Source of the DNA: Euglena gracilis
Lineage: Eukaryota; Euglenida; Euglenophyceae; Euglenales
Length of the DNA: 64,000 bases
NCBI GenBank assembly: GCA_039621445.1
Contig: CP154954.1
Location: 11,340,716 to 11,404,715 of the forward strand
Direction of reading: 5' to 3'
The notes under the pieces are model-generated. The model worked only from the letters and a program-made list of their open reading frames with translations, was not told the origin of the DNA and searched no databases. The position numbers were made by a program, and so were the translations under genes. Positions within the stretch are counted from its first letter, which is position 1. Each line of letters starts with the position of its first letter. This document shows positions 51,764 through 61,640 of this stretch, piece by piece.

Positions 51764-52752
51764 TCACCATCTTCTTGTGCTTCGCCCTCTTGGTCCCTTC
51801 CTCCCCCATCCTGTGTCGTGGGAGTCCGAGACCATTCGGGCTCCGCACTGCGAGATGGTGAGGTACTGTGCACCCCCCTTTGGGCCATAATTTTTTGAAT
51901 TTTTGAAACGACACCCAGTCTCAAGTAATGCGCTTGGAAGGCCCCAAATTTTTCCACTGGCCCAGCTGCTGGACTTCTTCCACTTGTAAACCAGCATTTT
52001 TCCACCATAAAATCCCCGCCCCTCTGGTGCTGTGGGGTTTCCAGTGGGTGGTGTCCACCCCCCCCCTCTTGCAGAATTTCTCTGGTAAGGGAATTCACCC
52101 TTTCTGATGTCAAAGGTCGTTTACCATCCAAAGACCACAATAAATTATTTTTGTGCCCAACCATGTGGGCTGTCCTTTCCACATACTCTTTCAACAAATT
52201 CCAGGGGCTTATGAGGGGTGTGTGTGGCAAATTCAAAATTTCCTCCCATCTTGGGAATTACCACCCTTTCCTTTGCAATAAAATGAAATTTTTTTCTCTC
52301 ACGAAACTGATTTTTCGCTGTGTCCTGGCTAGATCAACCCCCCTGTGGAGGGCCAGCAGCCTCCAACAGATGATGAGTCTGTTTCTGAGCTGTTTCACAG
52401 ATAGGTCTGAGAGAGGTTTGAAATTTCTCATGATGCTTTCCAGGAAATCAGAGGGGCCCCAAAAGTGGGCATACTTGCAGACATTGGAATTCCATTTCCT
52501 TTTCAATGGAGCCAGAAGAGGTGAAAATCTCAATGACCCAAACCCTGGGAGTAATATGGCTGCTGAATATGCATTTCGTGCAGTATTGATGCTATGAACA
52601 GCAAGATCAAGGATGGCTTCAGCCATCCTGTGGACTGTGCAGTCCTGCAGGGGCACCCCTTTGTGAAACAACTGGCCCACCAATGCCCTGAAGGCTGAGT
52701 CATATCTTTTGACATTTCCCAGATTTTTTATGTAAGTGTCGAAACTGGACAT
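51764..52752 (-). pseudogene. DIRS copy 2 tyrosine recombinase, disrupted
   Basis: YIKNLGNVKRYDSAFRALVG, then SINTARNAYSAAILLPGFGS and LLALHRGVDLARTQRKISF (Arg of the catalytic set) run to a TAA at 52258-52260. The same frame resumes to about 52060. HSTRGAGILWWKNAGL lies in a second frame and FGAFQAHYLRLG (Tyr) in a third, so two frameshifts flank the active site. Compare copy 3 for the intact order. Confidence 0.8.
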
Positions 52753-55700
52753 CGAAACTTCCTGGGATTGTAATATTTGCCTGACACAATCAAGCAGGCC
52801 AAATTACACCTTGGGGGGGGCATCTCCTCCCCCCAGCAGTTGGTGAACAGACCCCATTGGGGGGGTACCAGCAAAACTCTGCTGCCTGGCTGCCTGATTG
52901 ACATTAATTGGCGCCACCATGATGTCGAAGCCCAGTGGGGTACGATCAACAGACAAATCAGGTCTGGGTTTAACATCAGTCTCTGAACCCATTGGGGAAT
53001 GATGCTCCAGGGGGGGGTTTGCATAAAATGGGGGGAGGCCCCTCAAATCTGCCTTTAAGGTATCCACCAGTAAAGCCCCTTGGTGGGGGTATCGACAAAC
53101 AAACTGGGGGAATTTTTTGTTGCTGGGTGTGCAAAACATGTCCACCTCTGGGGTTATATCCTTTCTGAAAAATTGAAGAATGTGGTGAAAGATGTTCAGG
53201 TTGAGGGTGTAATCCCCTGGATCCTTTTGCTCCCTGGTCAGGGAGTCTGCCAATTGCTCTGTTGTTGGAACCCAAAGCACCTGCAAATTGATTTGTTTTT
53301 CCTGGCAATGATACAACAGGGGTTTTAGGATGGAATTTAGGTATGGCTTTTTTCCTCCCCATTTTGTCAGATAACTGACAGCCACCTGGCTGTCCACATG
53401 AAGCACAATCGTTTGCTTTGGTTTGGCCAGAGATTTTACAGTTTCCACTGCAGCCTGCAACTCTTTTTGATTGATATGAAGGACATGCAGGTCCCTCCAA
53501 AAATCTTGCACCTTTTGGCCTGAATCTTTGTCCAGCCCCCCCCACTGCCAGGTGCTGCTGTCTGAAAAGAGTGTTTGGGAGGCCTGGGATTGAAATGCTC
53601 TGCCCACGCCTGGCTGCAAAAAAGCCTTTAACTCCACAATTTGATCTTTGACCCCTTGGGGAATGGTCAGGGTGTGGTCCCAACCCCACTTTGTATGTAG
53701 ATCCACCATTTTGCAAAGTTGATCTGTCAGAATTCTGAGAAATGGCATTGAAACTAAATAGCTTCTGACTTGTCCCACAATAGAACTGAGTTTTCTGCAG
53801 CTCATTTTTTGTGCTGTGAGTACTTTGCCAAGCTCCTTTCTTAAGGATTTTAGTTTTTTCCTGAGTAATTTCCAGCTGGCCTTTTTTCAAATTGATCCAT
53901 TGGCCCAAATGCTTTATTTCCTGTTTGGGTTCCAGACAGGATTTGGGGAGGTTTAATCTGAAATCTGCCAGTAAAAGGTCTGTCTTTACCTCTGCAAATG
54001 TTGGGCTGCTGTCTTTTTGCTGGGGGCTAACAGTAAAATGTCGTCCAGGTAGATGAAAACTACCTTTCCTTCCTTTCTCCATTTTCTTTCCCAGACTCTC
54101 ATGAGTGTCATAAATTTCTGTGGCAGGCTGCTTATACCAAAGCATGCAGCTTGAAATTGCCAAGTTTCCCCCCCCACCTGCATGCAAACATGTTTTTCCA
54201 GGCTGCTGTGCAGTTTTAGGTGAAAATAAGCATCTTTCAGGTCTATTTTCCCACAGAACCACCCTTTTCTTAAGTATGGGAAAATGTTTCCCATGTGTTC
54301 CAGTCTGAACTTCTGGGGGTTGAAATACTGATTTAACTGTCGACAATCTGAAATTAGTCTTTCCTTTGTCGTTTCCCCTTCCTTTTTGGAAATGATGAAA
54401 TAGGGGACAAAATGTTTTGCCTCCTCTGGGGTGATTTGCCTGGTTGCCCATGCACATTCGTATTCTCTCAGAATTTTTTGGGCAGTCATTATTTCCTGGG
54501 GGGTTTTGAAGGGAACTTTTAAGGACATTTGAGGGGGGAGGGGAAGATCTGCCATAAACCCTTCCCTTATCAGGTTTAATACCTCTCTGCTGGCTCCTGC
54601 CTTTTCCCAATGGGGGATACTGGCCTGCAGGGCTCTGAAAGGGGGTACCCCTGGGTGTAATGTGTCTGGGGATTTCACAGGCCCCGTCACTGGGGGCCTT
54701 CCCCCTGGCTGCCCCATCACTGGGGTCCCCTCTGGCTGCCCCATCACTGGGGTCATCTCTGGCCCTGCCATAGGGCTGCTCAATGACAGGCTTTCCCCCT
54801 GTTTCTGAAAGATGGGGGAAGGTCTGTGGTGGGGAGGTACATATAATGCTGGGGGGTGAGGGCTGATTATCTTCTGGGGGGGCCCTGGTGTAGCCAATCT
54901 TGGGCCTCCCCCCCAAGGGCTGATATCTTGAATGGACTGGCCTCCAGTGGCCACCTGAATTTGCTTGAAATGGCCTCCATTGGCCTTGATATCTTGATTG
55001 TAATGGCCTCCATTGGCCTTCAGGGCCATCTGGCCTTCTTGGTCTCCATTGACCTTCTCTCCAGCACTTTTCTTTCTTTTTCCCTCTTGGTTCCCCAGAT
55101 AAGCCACCATGGCTGAATTTCCCTGGGGGTTTCGATGCCACCTGTCTTGGCTGTGGCTTGCTTCCCCTGGGGGGAATGATTTTGAGGGTTCTGGGGGGAT
55201 AGTTGGACATACCTCTCCCCACTGGGGTCGCCTGCTGGGATTCTGGGTTCTGTGTCTTTGAAATTGGGCACCATGCCCTTTTGAATGATGGCTGCCATAG
55301 CCTTGGGCCCCAGGCCTTGTAGATGGATTGCCGCCATGGCCATTTTGAGGAGGGTGTCCCCCTTCCTGACTTGAACCCTTTGAACTTGTCATATTTCCCC
55401 TGCCATAGGGGTGGGGATGAGAAGGGGGATGGGTAGTCTGCCAGACCTGTTTTTCCCTCTCCTGACAATGTTTCCTTGATTGATGACTGTGATGGGTCCC
55501 CATGACCCAATGGGCCTTGCCCTGGATGGCTTCTCCGTCGCTTTGCTCTGACCACAAGTGTCCAGGGTCCATGGCCGTCACAAAAGTTTTGTTGAAAACA
55601 GGAAATATCTGACGAACTGGGGGGCGGAAGGGTTGCGACGGCCACGGACGGACGTGTTGGCCCTGCTCCATCAGGTACTCCAGTGCCTGCAGTTCCTCGG

Positions 55701-55782
55701 TGTTTCCCAGCTTCGGCTGTCTGTCTGGAGCTTCCTTGTGTTCCCACTTCCTCTTGACAGCTTGAAATTTTTTCCAACACAT
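52728..55782 (-). pseudogene. DIRS copy 2 RT/RNase H/MT, frameshifted
   Basis: Frame 55782-53986 carries RT (KIDLKDAYFHLKLHSSLEKH, YLDDILLLAPS). The thumb segment (RLNLPKSCLEPKQEIKHLGQ) is in a different frame at 53990-53830. RNase H (LFSDSSTWQWGG, HINQKELQAAVE, LHVDSQVAVSYL, ADSLTR) returns to the first frame from 53805. The NPPW end (YANPPWSIIPQW, LLIVPHWASTSWW) shifts again at about 53020. Three frame changes, but every domain is present. Confidence 0.8.
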
Positions 55783-56002
55783 CTTTCATTGAATTCCGTT
55801 GAACACGTGTTTGATTTTTTGAATGTCTTTGTCTTCCGTATTGACCGCACTCGTAGAGTTGAAATTCTTTTTTCCTTGAGGTCGAAGGGCAGAAATAGGA
55901 ATCAGCCAACTCCGGCAACAAAAAGCAGTAAGAAGCACCCCCCGCGCACGCACAAACACACCAGAGCAGAGCAGCCGGCAAGGAAAGCAGGACCTCACCC
56001 AT
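52976..56002 (-). other. Second open frame of 1008 codons across DIRS copy 2
   Basis: A frame overlapping RT stays open from 56002 to 52976. Its N-terminal third includes DGHGPWTLVVRAKRRRS, the counterpart of the Gag-like DGHGPWQTV motif of copies 1 and 3. The rest is the alternative reading of RT. Only the N-terminal part is likely to be translated as Gag. Confidence 0.5.
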
Positions 56003-56467
56003 ACATCTCTCTAAGGACCCCGGGGGGGGGGTTGCTGGGCTAGGGCTAGAAATTTGGGCTAGCTAGAAATTTGGGCTAGCTAGCCCCCCCCCCCCCCCCG
56101 GGGGGGGGGGGCTGGACCCCGGCTGGACCCGAACTGGGGCGAGCTGGACTGAAATCGGAAAAATGCCCAAAAATGACCTGCAAAACACAGTTTTGAAAAA
56201 ATGATGCATCTGAAACCCCCCAAAAATGCCCCAAACACCCCCCAAACCCCATTTTTGGCCACTTTTGAACACATTTTTTCAAAATTTTTCGGCGCTTTGC
56301 GCCGAAAAATTTTGGGCTGGACCCCCAAAAAAGGGGCTGGCTAGCTGGGCTAGCAGCACCCCCCCCCCCCCAGGGGGGGTGCTGCTGCGGCTGGGCTGGG
56401 CCCAAATCGGGGCTGGCTGCAGCAGCCCCCCCCGGGGGGGGTTCGCAAAACCTTAGAGAGATGTATG
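56000..56467. mobile_element. hAT-like MITE inside DIRS copy 2, 8-bp duplication
   Basis: 468 bases with perfect 17-bp inverted ends CATACATCTCTCTAAGG (56000-56016, 56451-56467) and an exact 8-bp duplication ACCTCACC (55992-55999, 56468-56475). The interior is C/G hairpins (GCTAGCCCAAATTTC, GGCGCTTTGCGCC). Removing it restores a terminus that matches the element's internal complementary region. Confidence 0.9.
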
Positions 56468-56792
56468 ACCTCACCATCTCGCAGTGCGGAGCCCGAATGG
56501 TCTGAAAATTTCCGACACCTCGGGCTCCGCACTTTGCCATTGTGAGGCCATGCCTTGCTCGCCGGCGGTGTTGTGTGATTGTTCGTTACGCTGGGTTAGG
56601 CGTCTCCCCTTAGTGCCTTTCTTCGCCGGAGTTGGCTGATTCCTAATCTTGCCCTTCGACACGGAAGAAGACAGAAACTTTGAAGAACAGAGTTGGAAGA
56701 GATCAAGACAATACAATATCAATATTCAGAACTTGTAGAACCTGAAGAATATCACATTCAAGAAAATATTTCAACTTTGACATTTGAAGTCA

Positions 56793-59700
56793 ATGCAGCA
56801 TGTGGAGAACAAATTGGAATTATCCAGTCGACAACCTGGACGCAGTGCAGAACAAGAAACGCCAGCTGGAGAACGTGGAGATGCGGTTTCAACGTGGCGA
56901 ACCGTGGCCATCACTCCCCCCCCACACATCTCAGCAGAAAAAATTTTTCAGCAGCAGACAGCCACACACAGTGATGGCCATGGACCCTGGCAGACAGTGG
57001 GCAAAAAGCCCAGACGACAACGGAAGACATTGGGTACCAAGGGTCAAGACCCATTACATTTCAAATTGGGGTGCAGGAAACCTTCAAAATTGGCAGACCC
57101 AGCCCAGAGGGCAAAAGCCCCAACCCACAGGGCAAATGCCCCCAACCCATCGAGATGGAATAAAGGACAAGGGGGCCAGTACAACATTGGGAAGCCAGAT
57201 GGCCCAGTCTGGAGCAGAAGGCCAATCCAAGGGCTATGGCAGCCTACAGGAAGGGGCAAAAGAGGTCTGTACCAACCATCTTTTTCAAATTCAGCCCACA
57301 ACCCCATTCCAGGGGGGAGGGGGGAGGCCCAGCAACAGGGCTCCCCCAGACTTCAATTGGGCATGGCAAGAAGCCAGAACTTACAGCCCCGGCCATGGAG
57401 GCCAGAGCAAAAGGGGCTTGGGCCAAAGAGACCAATCCAAGGGCTATGGCAGCCATACAAGGGGTGGACCTCCAGAGGCCCCCCAGAAGCTAAAGGGCAG
57501 CCCCACAGGGGCTTTGTATTCAACACATGCCCAGCCCCAGGAGGAACAGGGGGAAGGGGAAGGACCCCCACAAGTATTTATTCATCATTCTTCAAATCCC
57601 CCAGTGGAATCAAGAAGGGGGGGACCCACAGAGGCCCCCCTATGGTATGGATACCAACACCATCATCATCAAGGAGGCCTGATAGGCAAAACAGGGGCAG
57701 TAAGCCCTATGGTATGCATTCCAACAACAAGATCCTCCAGAGAGAGAGTGAGAAGAGAGGAGAGTGCATGCACACCCCCCCAGGAAAACTTTCCCTTTCC
57801 AAGGGCTCAAGCCCTAGGGGCCCTAAGGGTGCAATGTCCAACACCCCCAGCCCAGCCCCCCCAAAATCATCTTATGCAGGAAATAAACTCCATGGAGGAG
57901 AAATGGGGAGACACCCCCCTGCATCAAAGGCTGCAAAAAAGCCTAAAATGGTGGAAAAATCATGCCACCCCAGCAACATGTCAACTCATCAGGGATGGCA
58001 TTCAACCCCCCTGGGTAAATCCCCCAAAATTGTCCACCCACCCAAAACCCAGAGCCAACCTGGACCTGAATCAGGCAGAAAAAATTCTGCTGGATTACGA
58101 AAAATCTGGGTCAATAAAACGAGTTTGGGATTCAAAAACCCTGCATTTAATCCCCTGGTTTCTAATTTCAAAACCAGAAGGGGGAACAACCAAATGGAGA
58201 ATGATCAGCGACTGCAGAGAAATCAATCAGCAGTTTCAAGTAAAACCTTTCAAGCTGGATCACATCCAGCACATTTTTCCTGTTTTGGAAAAAGGCCACT
58301 GGGCAGCCAAAATAGATTTAAAAGATGCCTACTTCCACATCCCAGTGAGCCAGGCCTTAAGGCCATTTTTAAGGCATCAAGTGGGGGGGCAGACCTGGGA
58401 ATTCCAGGCAGGCTGTTTTGGCCTAAATATAATGCCCCAAATTTTCATGTCAGTAATGAAGACATTCGAAAAACTGTGGAGAAAAAGGGGCATCCAGGTA
58501 TTTATTTACCTGGACGACATTTTACTGGTGGCCCCAACACAAAACATCTTACAAAATCACCTGAACACAGTCGTCAGGGATTTAATCAAATCAGGTTTCA
58601 AAATCAATGTGAAAAAGTCCACCCTCCAGCCCAGCCAAATCGTAAATCATCTTGGATTTCAACTAAACTTCCAAGAGGGAAAATTACAGGTGCCCCCCCA
58701 GAAAATAAAAACCGTAAAAAAGGAGCTGGGAAAAATGGTGAAAAAAGATTACATGTCAAAAAGGCAACTGGCTGCCATTTTGGGCCAAATCAGATGCAAT
58801 CTAATGGCCCTGCCCTTTCTAAGGGCCTTTACGGATGCCCTGGCAAATTTTTTGGTGGAAAATTCCACAGCCCCCTGGGACTCAAAACACCCCATTTCCC
58901 AAAGGATAAAGGATCAATTAAGGGAAATAAAAATTCTGCTGGACACCTGGGGGGGCAGACCCTTCCCTCAAAGTGCAACCAGAGAGTTGCACTCAGACAG
59001 CAGCACCCATGCCTGGGGGGGGCTGGACATTCGAACAGGCAACATTGTGCAGGAATTTTGGAGGGAAAACTCCATTTTGCACATAAACGTCAAAGAATTA
59101 AGTGCAGCAATAAGCACAGTACAAAGCCTAAGCAAACCAGGAGAAACTGTGTCCCTGTCAGTGGACAATCAAGTAATTTACTATTACTTAACAAAAGGGG
59201 GGGGCAGAAAAGACCCTTTCAATTCCATGCTAAGGCCCTTCTTCAAATGGTGCATGGAGCACCAAGTAAACCTGCAAGTAAAGTGGGTCCCCTCAAAAGA
59301 ATGCCTGGCAGACCCCATAAGCAGGTGGGAGATAGACAGGGGGGATTATTCCCTGGACCCCCAACTCTTTCAATGGCTGAGGCAGCAGTTCAAAAATTAC
59401 ATAGACCTGAAAACAGACCTTTTTGCCTCACCAGGCAACAAAAAAATGCCACAATTTGTGGCAAGGTGGCCCCACTGGGAAGCCACAGCAGTGGATGCAT
59501 TGCAATGCCCACTGGACAACATGGGGGGCCTTTATGCAAACCCCCCCTGGTCTGTCATTCAAAAATTTCTCCCCAGATTAAAAATGTTTCCACAAGCCAA
59601 AGTTTTGATGGTCACCCCCTACTGGGATTCAGCCACATGGTGGCCCCAGTTAATAAAAATGAAAGTTCCAGGGACCCCCTGCCTAAAAATCACCCCCTAC

Positions 59701-60962
59701 AGGGGTATGTTCACCAATTGCAGGGGGGAAAAAATGCCACCCCCCAGGTGGCCCCTCCTTTGCATGATTTGCTCAGGCAAATTTTGGAGGGGAAACAAAT
59801 ACAAAATTCAACCATTGAAGATTTCCTGGGAAGAAACCCCAGTTTAAAAAGGTACCAAAGTGCCTTTACCCTTTTATGGGTGATTCTGGACAGAATGGGG
59901 GTGCCCCCCCCTGAAGCCACCACTGACCAAGTGGCTGATGCTTTAATCCAACTTTTTCAATTTTCAAAGGCCCAAGCCCGTAATGCATACAGTGCTATGC
60001 TTTTGATCCCTGGGTTTGGTGGCCTAAGGTTTAATACCTTATTAGCACCTTACAAAAGGCTTTGGAACCAAAATCTGGAAAAATATGGTGCTTTCTGGGA
60101 CCCACTCCCAATCCTCCTGGGGCTGGCAAGGCAGCCTGTGCCCACTGATATTTGTGCATTGCGCACTCAGCTCATTTTTTGTTCACGCATCCTCTGTTTA
60201 TATCGTTCATCCGATTTGGCACAAGTCAAAAGAACCACAAGTGTGTTGGGGGGGGCACCCTACATTCAAATCAAACGTAAAGGACAAAAATTCCACAAGT
60301 GGGAAAGAGTTGTCTCAATTCCCCAATGTCCCCAAATCAGTCCCTTTCATTTGATTATGGCTTATGTGGCAGCCACACGGTTCTTTATGAAACCTGGGGG
60401 CCCCCTTTTGATAACGCTAAAACCCCCCTACAGAGCCATTAAGGCAGATACCATTGCTTCTATCACCAAAGAATTTTTGACCAAACAGGGGGTACCCCCC
60501 CAGGTGTGGGGACCCCACTCCACCAGAGGGGCAGGGGTTGGTTTGCTCAAAAAATTGGGCCTTTCTGCCCAAGAAGTTTGTGAAATTGGTCAGTGGAAGG
60601 GGGTGGAGGCTTTTACAGCCCATTATCAACGACTTGGTGCCCAAGGTGCCTTGGAAAATGCCCTGGCCCCCCTTTTTTCAGTGCACAATCTGGCCTCACA
60701 ATGGCAAAGTGCGGAGCCCGAGGTGTCTCGTACTCCCTCGAGGCAAACCGACAAGGGAGGAAGGGACACCGAGGGCGAAGCACAAAGACATTGTGAGCCC
60801 GACCCCCCCCTCCCATTGAAAAAATTTGTCTTCAAACGCCCTCGGTCAGCAAGTGGGGGCCAGGGGGGGGAACCCCCCCAGGGGAAGAGACAGCGCCACG
60901 GTCGCCACGTCGGAGACAAAGCAGCCAACTCCGGCGAGGTGGCACTAAGGGGAGACGCCTAA
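56793..60962 (+). CDS. DIRS copy 3: Gag-like start and tyrosine recombinase in one open frame
   Basis: One frame is open for 1389 codons. Near its start are DGHGPWQTVGKKPRRQRK and basic, Gly/Gln-rich residues (Gag-like). At its end (about 59760-60700) is a tyrosine recombinase: Arg in CLYRSSDL (60204-60206), HSTRGAGVGLL with His 60516-60518 and Arg 60525-60527, IGQWKGVEAF, and Tyr in TAHYQRLG (60624-60626). This enzyme integrates the circular DNA copy. The middle 2.9 kb overlaps the RT gene and is probably not used as such; the recombinase more likely comes from internal initiation or recoding, as in other DIRS elements. The frame runs through the internal complementary region to the right terminal repeat. 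Confidence 0.8.
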   Translation: MQHVENKLELSSRQPGRSAEQETPAGERGDAVSTWRTVAITPPPHISAEKIFQQQTATHSDGHGPWQTVGKKPRRQRKTLGTKGQDPLHFKLGCRKPSKLADPAQRAKAPTHRANAPNPSRWNKGQGGQYNIGKPDGPVWSRRPIQGLWQPTGRGKRGLYQPSFSNSAHNPIPGGRGEAQQQGSPRLQLGMARSQNLQPRPWRPEQKGLGPKRPIQGLWQPYKGWTSRGPPEAKGQPHRGFVFNTCPAPGGTGGRGRTPTSIYSSFFKSPSGIKKGGTHRGPPMVWIPTPSSSRRPDRQNRGSKPYGMHSNNKILQRESEKRGECMHTPPGKLSLSKGSSPRGPKGAMSNTPSPAPPKSSYAGNKLHGGEMGRHPPASKAAKKPKMVEKSCHPSNMSTHQGWHSTPLGKSPKIVHPPKTQSQPGPESGRKNSAGLRKIWVNKTSLGFKNPAFNPLVSNFKTRRGNNQMENDQRLQRNQSAVSSKTFQAGSHPAHFSCFGKRPLGSQNRFKRCLLPHPSEPGLKAIFKASSGGADLGIPGRLFWPKYNAPNFHVSNEDIRKTVEKKGHPGIYLPGRHFTGGPNTKHLTKSPEHSRQGFNQIRFQNQCEKVHPPAQPNRKSSWISTKLPRGKITGAPPENKNRKKGAGKNGEKRLHVKKATGCHFGPNQMQSNGPALSKGLYGCPGKFFGGKFHSPLGLKTPHFPKDKGSIKGNKNSAGHLGGQTLPSKCNQRVALRQQHPCLGGAGHSNRQHCAGILEGKLHFAHKRQRIKCSNKHSTKPKQTRRNCVPVSGQSSNLLLLNKRGGQKRPFQFHAKALLQMVHGAPSKPASKVGPLKRMPGRPHKQVGDRQGGLFPGPPTLSMAEAAVQKLHRPENRPFCLTRQQKNATICGKVAPLGSHSSGCIAMPTGQHGGPLCKPPLVCHSKISPQIKNVSTSQSFDGHPLLGFSHMVAPVNKNESSRDPLPKNHPLQGYVHQLQGGKNATPQVAPPLHDLLRQILEGKQIQNSTIEDFLGRNPSLKRYQSAFTLLWVILDRMGVPPPEATTDQVADALIQLFQFSKAQARNAYSAMLLIPGFGGLRFNTLLAPYKRLWNQNLEKYGAFWDPLPILLGLARQPVPTDICALRTQLIFCSRILCLYRSSDLAQVKRTTSVLGGAPYIQIKRKGQKFHKWERVVSIPQCPQISPFHLIMAYVAATRFFMKPGGPLLITLKPPYRAIKADTIASITKEFLTKQGVPPQVWGPHSTRGAGVGLLKKLGLSAQEVCEIGQWKGVEAFTAHYQRLGAQGALENALAPLFSVHNLASQWQSAEPEVSRTPSRQTDKGGRDTEGEAQRHCEPDPPLPLKKFVFKRPRSASGGQGGEPPQGKRQRHGRHVGDKAANSGEVALRGDA
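56800..59847 (+). CDS. DIRS copy 3: reverse transcriptase, RNase H, NPPW methyltransferase-like
   Basis: 1015 codons from ATG 56800 to a TAA, in the frame +1 to the recombinase. Residues about 370-430 start the RT (NQAEKILLDYEKSGSIKRVW). KIDLKDAYFHIPVSQA follows, and Y570-L-D572-D573 is the catalytic box. RNase H has Asp733 (LHSDSS), Glu766 (NVKELS) and Asp789 (SVDNQV), ending LADPISR. The last part (TDLFASPGNKK, N914-P-P-W917, VLMVTPYWDSATWW) is the Dam-like region typical of DIRS. The first 350 residues are low-complexity. All catalytic residues are present, so the enzyme may work. It would copy the element RNA inside a Gag particle. Confidence 0.85.
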   Translation: MWRTNWNYPVDNLDAVQNKKRQLENVEMRFQRGEPWPSLPPHTSQQKKFFSSRQPHTVMAMDPGRQWAKSPDDNGRHWVPRVKTHYISNWGAGNLQNWQTQPRGQKPQPTGQMPPTHRDGIKDKGASTTLGSQMAQSGAEGQSKGYGSLQEGAKEVCTNHLFQIQPTTPFQGGGGRPSNRAPPDFNWAWQEARTYSPGHGGQSKRGLGQRDQSKGYGSHTRGGPPEAPQKLKGSPTGALYSTHAQPQEEQGEGEGPPQVFIHHSSNPPVESRRGGPTEAPLWYGYQHHHHQGGLIGKTGAVSPMVCIPTTRSSRERVRREESACTPPQENFPFPRAQALGALRVQCPTPPAQPPQNHLMQEINSMEEKWGDTPLHQRLQKSLKWWKNHATPATCQLIRDGIQPPWVNPPKLSTHPKPRANLDLNQAEKILLDYEKSGSIKRVWDSKTLHLIPWFLISKPEGGTTKWRMISDCREINQQFQVKPFKLDHIQHIFPVLEKGHWAAKIDLKDAYFHIPVSQALRPFLRHQVGGQTWEFQAGCFGLNIMPQIFMSVMKTFEKLWRKRGIQVFIYLDDILLVAPTQNILQNHLNTVVRDLIKSGFKINVKKSTLQPSQIVNHLGFQLNFQEGKLQVPPQKIKTVKKELGKMVKKDYMSKRQLAAILGQIRCNLMALPFLRAFTDALANFLVENSTAPWDSKHPISQRIKDQLREIKILLDTWGGRPFPQSATRELHSDSSTHAWGGLDIRTGNIVQEFWRENSILHINVKELSAAISTVQSLSKPGETVSLSVDNQVIYYYLTKGGGRKDPFNSMLRPFFKWCMEHQVNLQVKWVPSKECLADPISRWEIDRGDYSLDPQLFQWLRQQFKNYIDLKTDLFASPGNKKMPQFVARWPHWEATAVDALQCPLDNMGGLYANPPWSVIQKFLPRLKMFPQAKVLMVTPYWDSATWWPQLIKMKVPGTPCLKITPYRGMFTNCRGEKMPPPRWPLLCMICSGKFWRGNKYKIQPLKISWEETPV

Positions 60963-61081
60963 CCCAGCGTAACGAACAATCACACAACACCGCCGGCGAG
61001 CAAGGCATGGCCTCACAATGTCTTTGTGCTTCGCCCTCGGTGTCCCTTCCTCCCTTGTCGGTTTGCCTCGAGGGAGTACGA

Positions 61082-61640
61082 TTCGCCGTGCCAATTCAGC
61101 CATTTGCATTGCCTTTTTTGCTTATGACATGTTGAGGTCGGCCTCCTGCTCCAATTACATTGACGAAATTTCAGAATTTTTTTGGGCCACGATTCCTCGG
61201 TGAGCACCCGCAGGTGTTCGCTAGTGAACCATTCACTACTGCCGCAGTGTTGACTAGTGAATGGACCCCGATTCCTCACGTGGGGAAGCCCATGAATGGT
61301 TAACGTTTTTAAAGAAGATTGCTTCATTGCTGTTGATGAGAAAGAAAATGATGCAAATGTCAGCAGGCGGTGGAAAAAATTTTGGTGTCCACATGTGAAC
61401 CACAAATATTACTTTGGTGTCCACAGATGAACCACAAAAAATTTTTTTGGTGTCCACAAGTGAACCACAAAAAAATTTTTGGTGTCCACAGGTGAACCAC
61501 AAAATTTTTTGTGGTGCCCACAGTGAACCACAGAATGACAACCTTGGTGTACCACACTAAATGAATGTCTGGTCCCGAAAGGAAGCCCGACGCCGTCAGG
61601 CCTGTGGCCCGGCCCGGCGAGGCAAAAAATTGAGCAATTT
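61082..61640. repeat. DIRS 3' flank: inverted relative of 45.1-45.9 kb
   Basis: 61205-61310 (CACTAGTGAATGG, GGGGAAGCCCATGAATGG, AACGTTTTT) is a diverged inverted copy of 45680-45870. 61385-61530 is a GTGAACCACAAA..GGTGTCCAC array like that at 45150. Its edge at 61545-61580 complements 45121-45160. Confidence 0.55.

Larger units (their letters stand above)
51385..56503 (-). mobile_element. DIRS retrotransposon copy 2, second family, with nested MITE
   Basis: On the minus strand. Inverted terminal repeats at 51442-51541 and 55905-55998 (GCCGGCAAGGAAAGCAGGAC...), internal complementary region at 51764-51864. Ends are about CGGACT(A) at 51385 and GAATGGTCT at 56503. The right terminus is split by the MITE 56000-56467. 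Only ten bases separate it from copy 3. The protein is clearly diverged from copies 1 and 3, so it is a separate family with the same architecture. Confidence 0.85.
56514..61081 (+). mobile_element. DIRS retrotransposon copy 3, structurally complete
   Basis: 4568 bases. Inverted terminal repeats 56539-56638 and 60922-61020, nearly identical. The internal complementary region 60694-60797 is the complement of 35 bases of the left end joined to 69 bases of the right end, with no mismatch that I can see. Both main frames are open. It is the best candidate in the window for a recently active element. Confidence 0.9.

Noticed and set aside
56793-60962. Treating the 1389-codon frame as one real protein.
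   Set aside because: Its middle 2.9 kb is the alternative reading of the RT gene and has no recognisable domain; only its two ends look coding.
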